The notes below the pieces were generated by a model that searched no databases, was not told the origin of the DNA, and saw nothing but the letters and a program-made list of their open reading frames with translations. Positions 54,801 through 62,959 of a DNA stretch of 64,000 nucleotides are shown piece after piece. Each line of letters opens with the position of its first letter. Positions within the stretch are counted from its first letter, which is position 1. Position numbers and translations under genes: made by a program. Source of the stretch: Algorimicrobium sediminis (GTDB taxonomy: Bacteria; Bacteroidota; Bacteroidia; Flavobacteriales; Flavobacteriaceae); NCBI RefSeq assembly GCF_042684585.1, contig NZ_JBHULS010000002.1:434001-498000 (forward strand), given 5' to 3'.

Positions 54801-56935
54801 ATATCCCGATTTAGAATTCCGAGTGCTTGTAAATCGGCGCCAATAATTTTAACTTGGGCTGTGGCTTGAGGAGCCACCGAATCTAAAACAACTGTAGTTA
54901 CTAATTCGGCATTTAAATTTTTATCCTGGTAGTTAGATGTAATTTGCCCCGTGCCGTTTTTAACAGCGCCATTTAAAACTACATTTTTTATAGGATAGTT
55001 TTTATAGTTAAAACTATCTATTGTTGCGGTAAGTTTGGCATCCAAACTATTTATATTGGCACCAGTTCCTTGGGCTTCTGCATGCATATTTAAACGCCCT
55101 AGATCCTTGTTTTGCAATAAACTGTTCAGGTCGAAATCCGCTACAGATACTTGGGCATTAAAGGCTAAAACATCTGTGTTTTCAAACCGCCCTTTTACAG
55201 AAGCACTGCCCTGCGAGCTTGTTAAATGCACTTGGCCCGCCATCCTATTTAAATTACCAACTACATCGCCTTTAACACGTATTTGGTTGGGTAAATAAAT
55301 TTCTAGACTATCCGAATTTATAAACGGTGTTACATCATCCCGTTTTGTTTCTGCCGAAAACGCGGTAATATTAAAAGCTAGTTGGTCTGGATTGGTTATG
55401 TTTTTTAAAGTACCTGTTGCTGCCACATTAGTTTCATGCCAGTTTAGGAGAAACGTTTTAAATGTTATATCTGCTAGGTTTCCCTTTACTTTTATTTTAC
55501 CGCTAATGTTATGCTTGCTCAATTGATTTAGATAGGTATTTTGTTGTAAGCTTGGCTGCAGTAAAAACAAATCTTGAAGCGCTATGCGCCATGTTGGAAA
55601 ATTTGCTACAATTTGAGCCTGTTCTGGACTTGAAACTGCTGTTTGTAAAGCAGGATAATGCACTTGTACATTTCCTTCTAATAAATTTTTATTTAAAGCA
55701 AGTTCCAGTTTTTCAAGGTTTAAATCCGTGTCGGAAACCTGTAAATGGGCTATCAGATTTTTTAATTTAAGTCCCGATATTTCGTTAAAAGAAGCCTGAT
55801 TAAGCTGTAATTGCGCCTTTTTATCTTGGAGCAAAATAGATTGTGCGTTGAGCTGAATATCTGAAAAATCCAATGCAAGCGGGTTAAAAACACCTGCTTT
55901 AGGAACCTGATTATTTGTTGTAAATTTAAAACTATTGTTTTCCAACTGTAAGCGACCTACCTCCAACTGCATGTTTGGCCATAAAGAAGCATCGGTTTGT
56001 GTTTGGGTCTCTTTACCTAATTCATTAGCCGCCAATTGCGTATTAAGCGTTATTTTTGAATTGTTAAGCTGAACCGCATCCAAAAGAAACTGCCGATTGG
56101 TTAAGTTTATTGAAGGTATTTTGGCAGAAAACCGACTAATATTCGCATTTACATCTATACCATTTGGAATGCTTTTGTAAAAAGCCGAAACATGGTTAAG
56201 TGTCAGTTTTTTTACACCTAACAGTGGTAACGCACTCGTTTCGTTGGTGTTGGGTACTGTTTTATGGGTTTCTAAAAATGTAATCTGACTATTGGTTAAC
56301 GCTAGTTTAGACGCCTGAAAGGTTAGCGACTCTAGGTTGGTTTCCTCCATATTGGCAACCAGTTCATCAAATTTTATTCGGCTATTTATTCCGGTTACGG
56401 CATCGTTGTAAACCACATCAAAATGTTTAAAACGCATAGAACCTAAAATTAGGTTTAGAGGTTTGGCGTTAGCTGTTGCTTGTTGAGGTGTGTTGGCACT
56501 AGGCGTTGAAAAAGCATTAATTAAAAACTGAAAGTTAAATCCGTTAACAGTATCTTTCCGAATAATATTGGCGCGCAACCCGTCCCACTTTAAAGCATCT
56601 ACCCCTATTCCGTTTCCTCTAACAAGCGCCCAAATGGGCACGTTTACTTCCAAGGATTTAGAGTAAATTAAGGTATCGCCTTGCTTGTCTTCTAGATATA
56701 AATTATCCAGTTGCACATCGCCATCGAATGTTATAAATAGTTTTTCAACAGCTAGCTTTGTTTCCGTTTTATTGGCTATAAAGGTAACCGCTTTGTTCAC
56801 TATTATATTTTGCCCCCACGGACTACGAACGAAAAGAATTATTAAAAAAAACAGTAAAAGAAGAGCTAAAACAATCCGGCCGACTATTTTAAGAATTGTT
56901 AACCCAAGGGTTTTATTTACTGATTTCTGTGGCAT
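51875..56935 (-). CDS. tamB: Translocation/assembly module protein TamB (DUF490)
   Basis: A 1686-residue protein that spans the periplasm as a lipid-moving or assembly scaffold with TamA. A single N-terminal helix (IVGRIVLALLLLFFLIILFV) anchors it in the inner membrane. Many AsmA/TamB-like beta repeats follow (LTLNHVSAFYKSIPNGIDVN, FKGNIQFNKAQFKV-type text GNIQFNKAQFKVAKF), and the C-terminal DUF490 signature includes GNLRLSGIYEVASGHYELNL and the block beginning NRQVFSLLVLNRFY. The very end is a charged tail rich in K, E, Q and A. It precedes tamA. Confidence 0.9.
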   Translation of the reverse strand: MPQKSVNKTLGLTILKIVGRIVLALLLLFFLIILFVRSPWGQNIIVNKAVTFIANKTETKLAVEKLFITFDGDVQLDNLYLEDKQGDTLIYSKSLEVNVPIWALVRGNGIGVDALKWDGLRANIIRKDTVNGFNFQFLINAFSTPSANTPQQATANAKPLNLILGSMRFKHFDVVYNDAVTGINSRIKFDELVANMEETNLESLTFQASKLALTNSQITFLETHKTVPNTNETSALPLLGVKKLTLNHVSAFYKSIPNGIDVNANISRFSAKIPSINLTNRQFLLDAVQLNNSKITLNTQLAANELGKETQTQTDASLWPNMQLEVGRLQLENNSFKFTTNNQVPKAGVFNPLALDFSDIQLNAQSILLQDKKAQLQLNQASFNEISGLKLKNLIAHLQVSDTDLNLEKLELALNKNLLEGNVQVHYPALQTAVSSPEQAQIVANFPTWRIALQDLFLLQPSLQQNTYLNQLSKHNISGKIKVKGNLADITFKTFLLNWHETNVAATGTLKNITNPDQLAFNITAFSAETKRDDVTPFINSDSLEIYLPNQIRVKGDVVGNLNRMAGQVHLTSSQGSASVKGRFENTDVLAFNAQVSVADFDLNSLLQNKDLGRLNMHAEAQGTGANINSLDAKLTATIDSFNYKNYPIKNVVLNGAVKNGTGQITSNYQDKNLNAELVTTVVLDSVAPQATAQVKIIGADLQALGILNRDIKTAMDIQADFSGNTKHFNLETVINDGIFVYDNKSYLLGKLTASAYVRPDTTAVTLNNKMADMVLQSNAYPEDILAALRHHVSGYFFNRYKSDRDSLASPVNLKLQGKISKSPILNEVFFVNLVDLDTIDVAVNFNEAARKLDASVTVPYINYNNLEVDNLAFTMNSNSDAFNFNLGFNEVTAGPLNIQKTLFSGNQTSSGLMLEFTAYQNKAILTQVFSKITGTPDAFKFQVQPDNLIINKTQWQVPDSNEMLVYDDKLAFNDFKFTKGNQAFEITDKLPNNNKDHIAVNFKNFKLHEFLSYLNAEEKLASGSLNGDLILEEPFEDTGILADLNIADFHIVDVNVGGLTVNAKSLGGERYDFHAHLKGGEIDLDLSGDYLATPVGANLDLNLDINRFNMTALTAFTDGELTETSGYFSGRFDVSGTTRDPEFTGNIQFNKAQFKVAKFNAAFSLKEETITVNNAGITMDNFTITDANGNLFKMTGKIGTQSYVNPSFNLNVTANDFQVLNATKEDNDFLYGKAGFNGTAQITGNLLVPKIKMNMEVTPNTNVTYVLPSAALNVEERDGVVEFVNRNNPNAILTRTKERTATVKGLDIAAQIKVNKETAVTLILDKETGDNFKVSGAGDFNVSMNPNGNLRLSGIYEVASGHYELNLYKIVNRKFSLVPGSRVSWSGDPFDAKLDVKAKYEVETSASSLMAPVYSGSDPAIKGKFRQVLPFYVYLNINGQLLEPEIAFSLDMPEEKQGAVGGQVFGRIQQLNNQEDELNRQVFSLLVLNRFYPDPGSDGSSGGVASIARNNLNDAVADQLNMFSDKLLGSTGFELDFGLNSYTDYQGNSPKQRTQLDIAAQKKLFDDRLIVRVGSEVDIEGSSSTGEDAPIIGNVSIEYLLTESGRYRLRGFSRNEFENVIDGQTVVSGIALIFTQEFNKYNELWDALFKSETKSEKEAKEQKEQKKQAAKTKANNAKTNTESRN

Positions 56936-56976
56936 GTTGTGGTGTTCCTTGTATTAAAAAAAGGATTTTCGAAATA

Positions 56977-56984
56977 CAAATTTA
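56977..56984 (-). promoter_or_regulatory. Minus-10-like box of tamB
   Basis: TAAATTTG on the minus strand, 41 bases before ATG 56935. Confidence 0.45.
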
Positions 56985-57150
56985 TTATTTTAAAGCTTGT
57001 TTATGCACTTTAATAAATATATAAATAATTCATACAGTAAAGTAATTAAAACTATTAACATCACAGGTATTATTTATGTCTTTTGTCTAGAAAATTGCCC
57101 AACGGTTAGCGCATAATTGCCAACGCGAAATTTGGTGTTTTATAAAGAAG

Positions 57151-57198
57151 GTGTCCAGCAAAAAACCTTGTTTTACCAAGGTATTTGGTATTGGACAC
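57151..57198. repeat. Two-tier inverted repeat
   Basis: Outer arms GTGTCCA and TGGACAC, inner arms ACCTTG and CAAGGT with six bases between. The two stems share a long central bulge. A transcript would fold as a nested hairpin. Confidence 0.6.
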
Positions 57199-57274
57199 AA
57201 AAAATAGTATTTTAAGAGGCCTCTTGTTTAATAGCTGTAAGTTTAAACAAATTTTTTAAATACGTTTCAGCCCC

Positions 57275-57793
57275 ATGTCCGCTTCAAAAAAACCTCAAAA
57301 ACGAATAGAATACAAAGGAAAACATGTACGTGTTTCTAGGACTGGAGGCCTATCGGCAACCAAAACTTTTTCGGGTAAAGGGTATGCAGCCACAATAAAC
57401 ACCAATCATGGCGTGCGCCTACATAAGCGCTTGTTTAAAGGTGCGCGTATGGGTTTTCAGCGTGGAAACTTTCAGTTTATAGGTAGGTATGCTAGCGGCC
57501 CTTTTCGCTTTAACATATCGAAAAGTGGCATGAGCACTTCTATAAAAAACAACCGAGGTTCTTATAACTTACTAAAGCCCAATTATTCTAGTTTTAAATT
57601 AGCAGGTGTACAGATTCGTGGAAAAAATGCTGCTACACTACAGCTTATTTATATGGGAACCTTGGCAGCTATTGGTATTCTTAAGTTGTTTTGGCGATTA
57701 ACTGTTTTTATAGTTTGGATGTTGTTTTTAACCCTAGCATGGTGTATAGATTTTAGCGTAGGTTTTGTAAAAGGATTTCGAGACACTACATAA
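57275..57793 (+). CDS. DUF4236-like membrane protein, 172 aa
   Basis: A 172-residue protein with a basic soluble N-terminal part and two or so hydrophobic segments near the end (LQLIYMGTLAAIGILKLFWR, LTVFIVWMLFLTLAWCIDFS). The region GPFRFNISKSGMSTSIKN resembles the SKSG repeat of DUF4236. The first 110 residues are rich in Lys, Arg and Gly. I know no function. Single gene between the hairpins upstream and the convergent histidine kinase. Confidence 0.6.
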   Translation: MSASKKPQKRIEYKGKHVRVSRTGGLSATKTFSGKGYAATINTNHGVRLHKRLFKGARMGFQRGNFQFIGRYASGPFRFNISKSGMSTSIKNNRGSYNLLKPNYSSFKLAGVQIRGKNAATLQLIYMGTLAAIGILKLFWRLTVFIVWMLFLTLAWCIDFSVGFVKGFRDTT

Positions 57794-57910
57794 GGCTTAT
57801 TTATTTACAAGCATTTATGAGGCTAATTGCTAAACGTTTTGCCTAATTAGCCAACAAAACCTTCTGGTATTGTAGCTTTAAAAAAACGTGTAAACAGCTA
57901 GTTCTTTTGT

Positions 57911-59212
57911 TTACAATTTATTAGGCACACTGGGCAATTGGTTATTCTTTAGGAATGTAAAATAAAAAGTAGTACCAACACCTTCTTGACTTTCTAGCCA
58001 AATTTCACCCTGATAGTAGGTAATTATTTTTTTAACAATAGAAAGCCCAATGCCAGAAGAGGTACTTTTGCTTTCCAGTTTGGTAAACACTTTAAATATT
58101 TTATCGAAATACTGTGCATGTATTCCAATGCCATTATCCTTTACAAAAAACTCGTAATGGTCTTTTTTTTCAACACAGCCTATTTCAATTATACCCTTTT
58201 CTTTATCGGAATATTTTAAAGCATTGTGAATTAAGTTCTGAAATACCTGTTTAATGCGCCATGTGTTGGCATAAATATTAGGTAAATTTTCTTGTATTTT
58301 AATTTGTATGTGGCGGGGTATTAAAAGTGTTTTTACAATTTCGTTTACAATGGCATTGGTATTAATTTTTGTGTCTGGTGTTTCCAGTCTGTCGATAGTG
58401 GAATAATCCAGAATACCTTCTATTAAGAAATCCATTTTTTCCACATTAAATAACACCAGATTTAGCTGTTCCAAATCGGTTTTATTTAATTGGGCCTTTT
58501 TGTCGTCCATAAACCACGTAATCAAGGTATGAATACTTACCAAGGGCGCCTTTAAATCGTGCGAAACCGCGTGTGCGTACTCGTTAAGTTGTTCATTTTG
58601 GCGCGATAAATGGATTAGTAGTTCTTCTTTTTTCTTTTCTTGAGCTTTTATTTGGTCCTCGTGTTCCTTTCGTTGCATAACATTAACCAGCATATTGGCA
58701 AAAACAAAGAGGATGTTTTTTTCGTTTTCAGTATAAGGTTTTAAGGTTTTTACAGCATCAAAACCCACAAAACCAATAAGCTGGTTGTTTTTAAACTTCG
58801 GAATAGCTAATAAACTTTTTACGCCCTGTGGTTCTAAAATACCGCGTAAACCATGTGGACCGTCTTTGGGCAATAAACTAACATTTTCAATGTAAAACGC
58901 TTCACCTTTTTTATGCGCTTCCAACCACTGTGGAATGTAATCTATGGGAACATTTTGTAAGTTGTGCATCTCCGACGATACACCTTCTGCACACCACTCG
59001 TATGTGTTGGAGGTGGTATTGGTATTAAAATCGTATGAAAAAATATAACTTCTATCTGAACCAACAAATTGCCCAATTTTTTTTAAAGACGCATTTATAA
59101 TGGTATCGATATCCGATAAATCTGAATTAATATACTTGGTAGAAATACTAATTAATAAATCTTGAAAACGCAGCTGCCTCTCAATAATTCTATCTTTCTC
59201 TTCCTGTTTCAT
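57911..59212 (-). CDS. Cytosolic GAF-domain sensor histidine kinase
   Basis: A 433-residue sensor kinase with no transmembrane segment. A GAF domain spans about 15-180 (INASLKKIGQFVGSDRSYIF, AIPKFKNNQLIGFVGFDAVK). A HisKA domain has the phospho-acceptor in YAHAVSHDLKAPLVSIHT at about residue 220. The HATPase domain has NLIHNALKYSD (N box), VKDNGIGIHAQYF (G1), and SSGIGLSIVKKIITYY (G2). No response regulator is adjacent. The signal for the GAF domain is unknown. Upstream at 59288-59301 lies a perfect palindrome. Confidence 0.9.
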   Translation of the reverse strand: MKQEEKDRIIERQLRFQDLLISISTKYINSDLSDIDTIINASLKKIGQFVGSDRSYIFSYDFNTNTTSNTYEWCAEGVSSEMHNLQNVPIDYIPQWLEAHKKGEAFYIENVSLLPKDGPHGLRGILEPQGVKSLLAIPKFKNNQLIGFVGFDAVKTLKPYTENEKNILFVFANMLVNVMQRKEHEDQIKAQEKKKEELLIHLSRQNEQLNEYAHAVSHDLKAPLVSIHTLITWFMDDKKAQLNKTDLEQLNLVLFNVEKMDFLIEGILDYSTIDRLETPDTKINTNAIVNEIVKTLLIPRHIQIKIQENLPNIYANTWRIKQVFQNLIHNALKYSDKEKGIIEIGCVEKKDHYEFFVKDNGIGIHAQYFDKIFKVFTKLESKSTSSGIGLSIVKKIITYYQGEIWLESQEGVGTTFYFTFLKNNQLPSVPNKL

Positions 59213-59540
59213 ATACTAAATGGATCCATTTTAATAGTTTTTTTCGTGCTAATAACTATCTGCGCAGGCATTTCTTGCACTAAACAAGCGTTTATAAACG
59301 CACTGGTAGTTATTAAGCCCTGCAGAATATACTCAAAAAAAAATGTAATTGGATGCGTAAACGGTTTAAATACCACATATTTAATAAATATTACATTACC
59401 AATACATTAAAATACATTTTTACCAATAATTACAGTTGCTAACATAGGTTTGGGGCAAAAAACATAGTACGGCACTTTGTGATAATTTTAATTACACACT
59501 TCAAATTTACTATTTATTAGCAATATGTTTTAGGCAAAAT
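59213..59540. other. Intergenic region upstream of the histidine kinase
   Basis: About 330 bases with no gene that I accept. A perfect 14-base palindrome at 59288-59301 is the only distinct feature; the rest is A/T-rich. It ends in the terminator of the tRNA. Confidence 0.6.
59288..59301. repeat. Perfect 14-base palindrome
   Basis: GCGTTTATAAACGC, 76 bases upstream of the kinase start; a possible operator. Confidence 0.6.
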
Positions 59541-59572
59541 AAAAAAGCACCTACAATAAATTTGTAAGTGCT
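59541..59572 (-). terminator. Terminator of the CAU tRNA
   Basis: AAGCAC-TTAC / GTAG-GTGCTT-type stem on the minus strand with TTTTTT after it, about 12 bases past the tRNA 3' end. Confidence 0.75.
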
Positions 59573-59584
59573 TGATTTTAAAAG

Positions 59585-59658
59585 TGGTCCCACCTGGGCT
59601 CGAACCAGGGACTTTCTGATTATGAGTCAGATACTCTAACCAACTGAGTTATAGGACC
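59585..59658 (-). tRNA. tRNA with CAU anticodon, probably tRNA-Ile2
   Basis: Minus-strand cloverleaf: acceptor GGTCCTA / TGGGACC, D arm ACTC/GAGT, anticodon stem TCTGA/TCAGA with loop CTCATAA (anticodon CAT), and a T arm with TTCGAGC. C4-G69 and C5-G68 match the determinants by which TilS marks tRNA-Ile2 for lysidine, so Ile is favoured over elongator Met. CCA is not encoded; the discriminator is A. Confidence 0.85.
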
Positions 59659-59741
59659 CATTAGCGCTAGGCTAATTCATTACCCTCTTTTTGTAAAGAG
59701 AGTGCAATATTACTACATATTTTTTTACTCTCAAAGTATTT

Positions 59742-60146
59742 TTATTCCTTTATATCTTGACACAACTCAATAAGTACTCCATTTGTAGATTTTGGATGTA
59801 AAAACGCCACCATTTTATTATCGGCTCCTTTTTTAGGCGTTTTATTTAATACGGTAAAGCCTTCTTGTTCCAGTCGTACAAGTTCCGATGCAATATCATC
59901 AACATCAAAAGCTATGTGGTGAATGCCTTCGCCGCGCTTTTCAATAAATTTTGCAATGGGACTTTCGGGGTTGGTAGCTTCCAGTAACTCCACCTTATTG
60001 CTACCCACCTTAAAGAATGATGTATTTACGCCTTCGCTTGCCACTGTTTCAATTTTATAATGCGGTGCATTAAAGAGTTTTTTAAATAGGTTATTGGCAT
60101 CTGCCAAATTTTTTACCGCAATACCAATGTGTTCTATTTTGTTCAT
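59742..60146 (-). CDS. mce: Methylmalonyl-CoA epimerase
   Basis: A 134-residue glyoxalase/VOC-fold enzyme that interconverts R- and S-methylmalonyl-CoA in propionate metabolism. Metal ligands and catalytic residues fall in KIEHIGIAVKNLADAN (His), KVELLEATNPESPIAKF, EGIHHIAFDVDDI (His) and GVLIELCQD (Glu). Length is normal. Its mutase partner is elsewhere. Divergent from rbfA with an overlapping promoter pair. Confidence 0.92.
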   Translation of the reverse strand: MNKIEHIGIAVKNLADANNLFKKLFNAPHYKIETVASEGVNTSFFKVGSNKVELLEATNPESPIAKFIEKRGEGIHHIAFDVDDIASELVRLEQEGFTVLNKTPKKGADNKMVAFLHPKSTNGVLIELCQDIKE

Positions 60147-60199
60147 ATATAACTTTTAAAAGGTTTCGTCTGTTTTAATTAAACATATTTTAGTACCTT

Positions 60200-60207
60200 C
60201 AAAAATA
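60200..60207 (-). promoter_or_regulatory. Minus-10-like box of mce
   Basis: TATTTTTG on the minus strand, 53 bases before ATG 60146. It forms an inverted repeat with the rbfA box. Confidence 0.45.
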
Positions 60208-60227
60208 CAATAATCTTTAAATATGCG

Positions 60228-60235
60228 TATTTTTG
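60228..60235 (+). promoter_or_regulatory. Minus-10-like box of rbfA
   Basis: TATTTTTG ends four bases before ATG 60240; a transcript would be nearly leaderless. Confidence 0.45.
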
Positions 60236-60239
60236 TACC

Positions 60240-60635
60240 ATGGAAGAAACTCAAAGACAAAAAAAAATAGGATCGGTTTTACAACGCGATTTGGTTGAAA
60301 TACTACAAAAAGCAGCTATATATGGTGGCATGCAAGGTGTTTTAATATCCGTTTCGAAAGTAAAAGTTACAGCAGATTTGCTTGTTGCAAAAGTATATTT
60401 AAGCATTTTTCCTAACAATAAAGGTAAGGAGTTATTGGTAGGCATTCGTTCCAATGCGCCACTTATTAAACACGAACTGGCCCAGCGTACCCGACACCAA
60501 TTACGACGTATGCCGCAATTAGAATTTTTTATAGACGACTCATTAGAATATATTGACGGTATTGAAAAATCGTTGAAAAGAACAGAAAATCCTATTCAAG
60601 ATCCAAATTTACTGGAGAAGCGAAAAAAATCGTAA
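60240..60635 (+). CDS. rbfA: Ribosome-binding factor A
   Basis: A 131-residue KH-like protein that helps mature the 30S subunit and process 16S rRNA 5' end. ETQRQKKIGSVLQRDLVEIL starts it, SVSKVKVTADLLVAKVYLSI and LRRMPQLEFFIDDSLEY are family segments. The permease gene follows 72 bases later, a common flavobacterial arrangement. Confidence 0.93.
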   Translation: MEETQRQKKIGSVLQRDLVEILQKAAIYGGMQGVLISVSKVKVTADLLVAKVYLSIFPNNKGKELLVGIRSNAPLIKHELAQRTRHQLRRMPQLEFFIDDSLEYIDGIEKSLKRTENPIQDPNLLEKRKKS

Positions 60636-60707
60636 GGAAATTACAACACGCACTGAACACACATAAGTCTTATCCGAAATTATATGAGCCTATTAGCTAG
60701 GTAAATT

Positions 60708-61916
60708 ATGAATTTTTCCCTTTACATAGCCAAGCGGTATTTACTTTCAAAAAGCAGTAACAACGCTATTAATGTTATTACCGGTATTGCCGCTGCAAGT
60801 GTTGTATTGGGGGCTTTATCCTTATTTATTGTTTTGTCCGGTTTTGCTGGCTTGAAGGATTTTACACTGAAATTTACCTCTATAATAGATCCTGATTTAA
60901 AGGCAGAAGCTGCAGTTGGGAAATCGTTTATGCTAACCACCGAAGATATAAACGCCCTGAATAAACATCCAGATATTGTTTCGTTTGCACAAATAGTTGA
61001 AGAGCGTGTTTTTATAGCTTTTGATGATAAAAATTATCCCAACGGTTTTATAAAAGGCGTAGATACCAATTATGTTGCGGTTACAGCCATTGATTCTGTT
61101 ATTCCGTTAGGTAGTTGGTTTTCAAACAATAGCAACCAAATTGTTACAGGTTGGGGTATTGCCAACAGACTAAATATTGGGGTAATGGACTATGGGAAGG
61201 CTGTTGAATTATTTGTACCCAAACCTGGCAAAGGGCAAATTACCAACATAAAGCAGGCCTTTACCAGTTTAAAAGCTATAAACGTAGGTATTTTTGATGT
61301 TAACGAAACAGCCAACAATAAGTATGTTTATGCACCTATTGCCATGGCCAGACATTTATTAAATTTTCAGAGTCAGGAGGTAACAGCATTAGAGTTTAAG
61401 ATAAGTAACGATGCCTCGGAAGAAACCGTTAGGGAAGCAATTACTGCTATACTAGGAGACAAAGTAGTCTTAAAAAACCGAGAACAACTTAACGATGCGC
61501 TGTATAAAATGCTAAATACCGAATACCTAGCCGTTTACCTTATTTTTACTTTAATATTAATAATTGCTTTGTTTAACGTTGTTGGCACCATTATTATGAT
61601 TATTCTAGATAAAAAAAAGAATCTATTTACCCTTTATAATTTAGGTGCTACGGTAAAAGATATAAGAACCATTTTTTTTCTTCAAGGGTCCTTAATGACT
61701 GTTTTTGGTGGTTTTGTGGGTTTAGTTATTGGTTATGTATTGGTGCAATTACAAATAAGTTTTGGGTTTATAAAAATTACACCAACGCTACCCTACCCTA
61801 TGGGCTTAAATATCGAAAACTTTTTAATTGTTTTTATAACCATTTCGGTTTTAGGTATTTTAGCTTCTAAAGTAGCATCAACACGTATTAGCAAAAAGTT
61901 AATTCAAACTGCTTAA
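60708..61916 (+). CDS. FtsX/LolE-like ABC transporter permease
   Basis: A 402-residue permease of the MacB/FtsX fold: N-terminal helix (VITGIAAASVVLGALSLFIV), a periplasmic domain at about 45-265, and three C-terminal helices (LAVYLIFTLILIIALFNVVG, FLQGSLMTVFGGFVGLVIGY, FLIVFITISVLGILASKVAS). The start FSLYIAKRYLLSKSSNNAIN is LolE/LolC-like, so it may pull lipoproteins from the inner membrane. No ABC ATPase is adjacent; the nearest one, 25 kb upstream, is of another type. Confidence 0.87.
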   Translation: MNFSLYIAKRYLLSKSSNNAINVITGIAAASVVLGALSLFIVLSGFAGLKDFTLKFTSIIDPDLKAEAAVGKSFMLTTEDINALNKHPDIVSFAQIVEERVFIAFDDKNYPNGFIKGVDTNYVAVTAIDSVIPLGSWFSNNSNQIVTGWGIANRLNIGVMDYGKAVELFVPKPGKGQITNIKQAFTSLKAINVGIFDVNETANNKYVYAPIAMARHLLNFQSQEVTALEFKISNDASEETVREAITAILGDKVVLKNREQLNDALYKMLNTEYLAVYLIFTLILIIALFNVVGTIIMIILDKKKNLFTLYNLGATVKDIRTIFFLQGSLMTVFGGFVGLVIGYVLVQLQISFGFIKITPTLPYPMGLNIENFLIVFITISVLGILASKVASTRISKKLIQTA

Positions 61917-61938
61917 AATTACCTAAAAAGCCAAGCAG

Positions 61939-62934
61939 TTATTGTGCAAATTGGTAATCAGAAAATTTATCTAAAACCTCATCAAAAGCTGCAAATACAT
62001 CTACTGCGCTATCGCTGGTAACCATTTTCATACGGTACTCTTTAAAGTTGGGAATACCCTTAAAATAGTTTGTATAATGCCGGCGTGTTTCAAAAACACC
62101 TAATTTTTCACCTTTCCAATCAATAGCCATTTGCAAGTGGCGTCTGGCTGCTTCTACCCGCTCCTCCAATGAAATGGGGTCTAGATGTTCTCCTGTTTTA
62201 AAAAAATGTTTTACTTGTTTAAAAAACCAAGGGTTTCCAATGGTAGCCCGACCAATCATACAGCCATCTAGTCCGTACACATCGCGCATTTCCATAGCAC
62301 GTTCGGGCGTATCTACATCGCCGTTACCAAAAACAGGGATATGCATTCGGGGGTTGTTTTTAACTTCGGCAATGGGGCGCCAATCTGCTTCACCTTTATA
62401 CATTTGGGCCCGCGTTCTGCCATGAATAGAAATGGCTTTACAGCCCACATCCTGAAGTCTTTCGGCTACTTCTAAAATACGAATAGAGTCATGGTCCCAG
62501 CCCAAACGTGTTTTTACAGTAACCGGTAAATTGGTACGTTTAACCATTTCGGCGGTTAGTTGTTCCATTAGGCAGATATCTTTCAATATACCAGCGCCAG
62601 CACCTTTGCTTACCACTTTTTTTACAGGACACCCAAAATTAATATCTATAATATCGGGATTGGATTTTTCAACAATATCAATGGTTTGCAACATGCTCTC
62701 CAAATTGGCACCAAATATTTGAATACCTACTGGCCGCTCGCGTTCGTAAATATCTAATTTCATAACGCTTTTGGCCGCATCGCGAATTAAACCTTCGCTG
62801 GAAATAAATTCTGTGTATACCACATCAGCGCCTTGCTCTTTGCATAAAGCGCGAAATGGCGGGTCGCTTACATCTTCCATAGGTGCTAATAGTAGCGGAA
62901 AGTCAGGAAGTTCTATGTTACCTATTTTAACCAA
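61939..62934 (-). CDS. dusB: tRNA-dihydrouridine synthase B
   Basis: A 331-residue flavoprotein that reduces uridine in tRNA D loops. FMN-site and catalytic words are complete: LLAPMEDVSDPPFRALC, DINFGCPVKKVVSKGAGAG (catalytic Cys), VKTRLGWDHDS, SIHGRTRAQMYKGEADW, VFGNGDVDTPERA and IGRATIGNPWFF. The start is taken as TTG 62934 (MVKIGNIELPD), since the TAATTTTG box at 62952-62959 would lie inside the longer frame from 63021. Convergent with the permease. Confidence 0.9.
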   Translation of the reverse strand: MVKIGNIELPDFPLLLAPMEDVSDPPFRALCKEQGADVVYTEFISSEGLIRDAAKSVMKLDIYERERPVGIQIFGANLESMLQTIDIVEKSNPDIIDINFGCPVKKVVSKGAGAGILKDICLMEQLTAEMVKRTNLPVTVKTRLGWDHDSIRILEVAERLQDVGCKAISIHGRTRAQMYKGEADWRPIAEVKNNPRMHIPVFGNGDVDTPERAMEMRDVYGLDGCMIGRATIGNPWFFKQVKHFFKTGEHLDPISLEERVEAARRHLQMAIDWKGEKLGVFETRRHYTNYFKGIPNFKEYRMKMVTSDSAVDVFAAFDEVLDKFSDYQFAQ

Positions 62935-62951
62935 TTGCTTTTTATTTTGCG

Positions 62952-62959
62952 CAAAATTA
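62952..62959 (-). promoter_or_regulatory. Minus-10-like box of dusB
   Basis: TAATTTTG on the minus strand, 17 bases before the TTG start at 62934, overlapping the end of the DUF4345 gene. Confidence 0.4.

Larger units (their letters stand above)
56936..57274. other. Intergenic region with hairpins between tamB and the DUF4236-like gene
   Basis: 339 bases without a gene. It holds the tamB promoter box (56977-56984), a two-tier hairpin (57151-57198), a 12-base palindrome AAGAGGCCTCTT (57214-57225), and otherwise only A/T-rich sequence. Confidence 0.7.

Noticed and set aside
59162..59410. 82-codon ORF on the plus strand overlapping the histidine kinase start
   Set aside because: It begins inside the kinase gene and reads through A/T-rich intergenic sequence. 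It has hydrophobic residues by chance of T-rich codons, no promoter box and no recognisable family.
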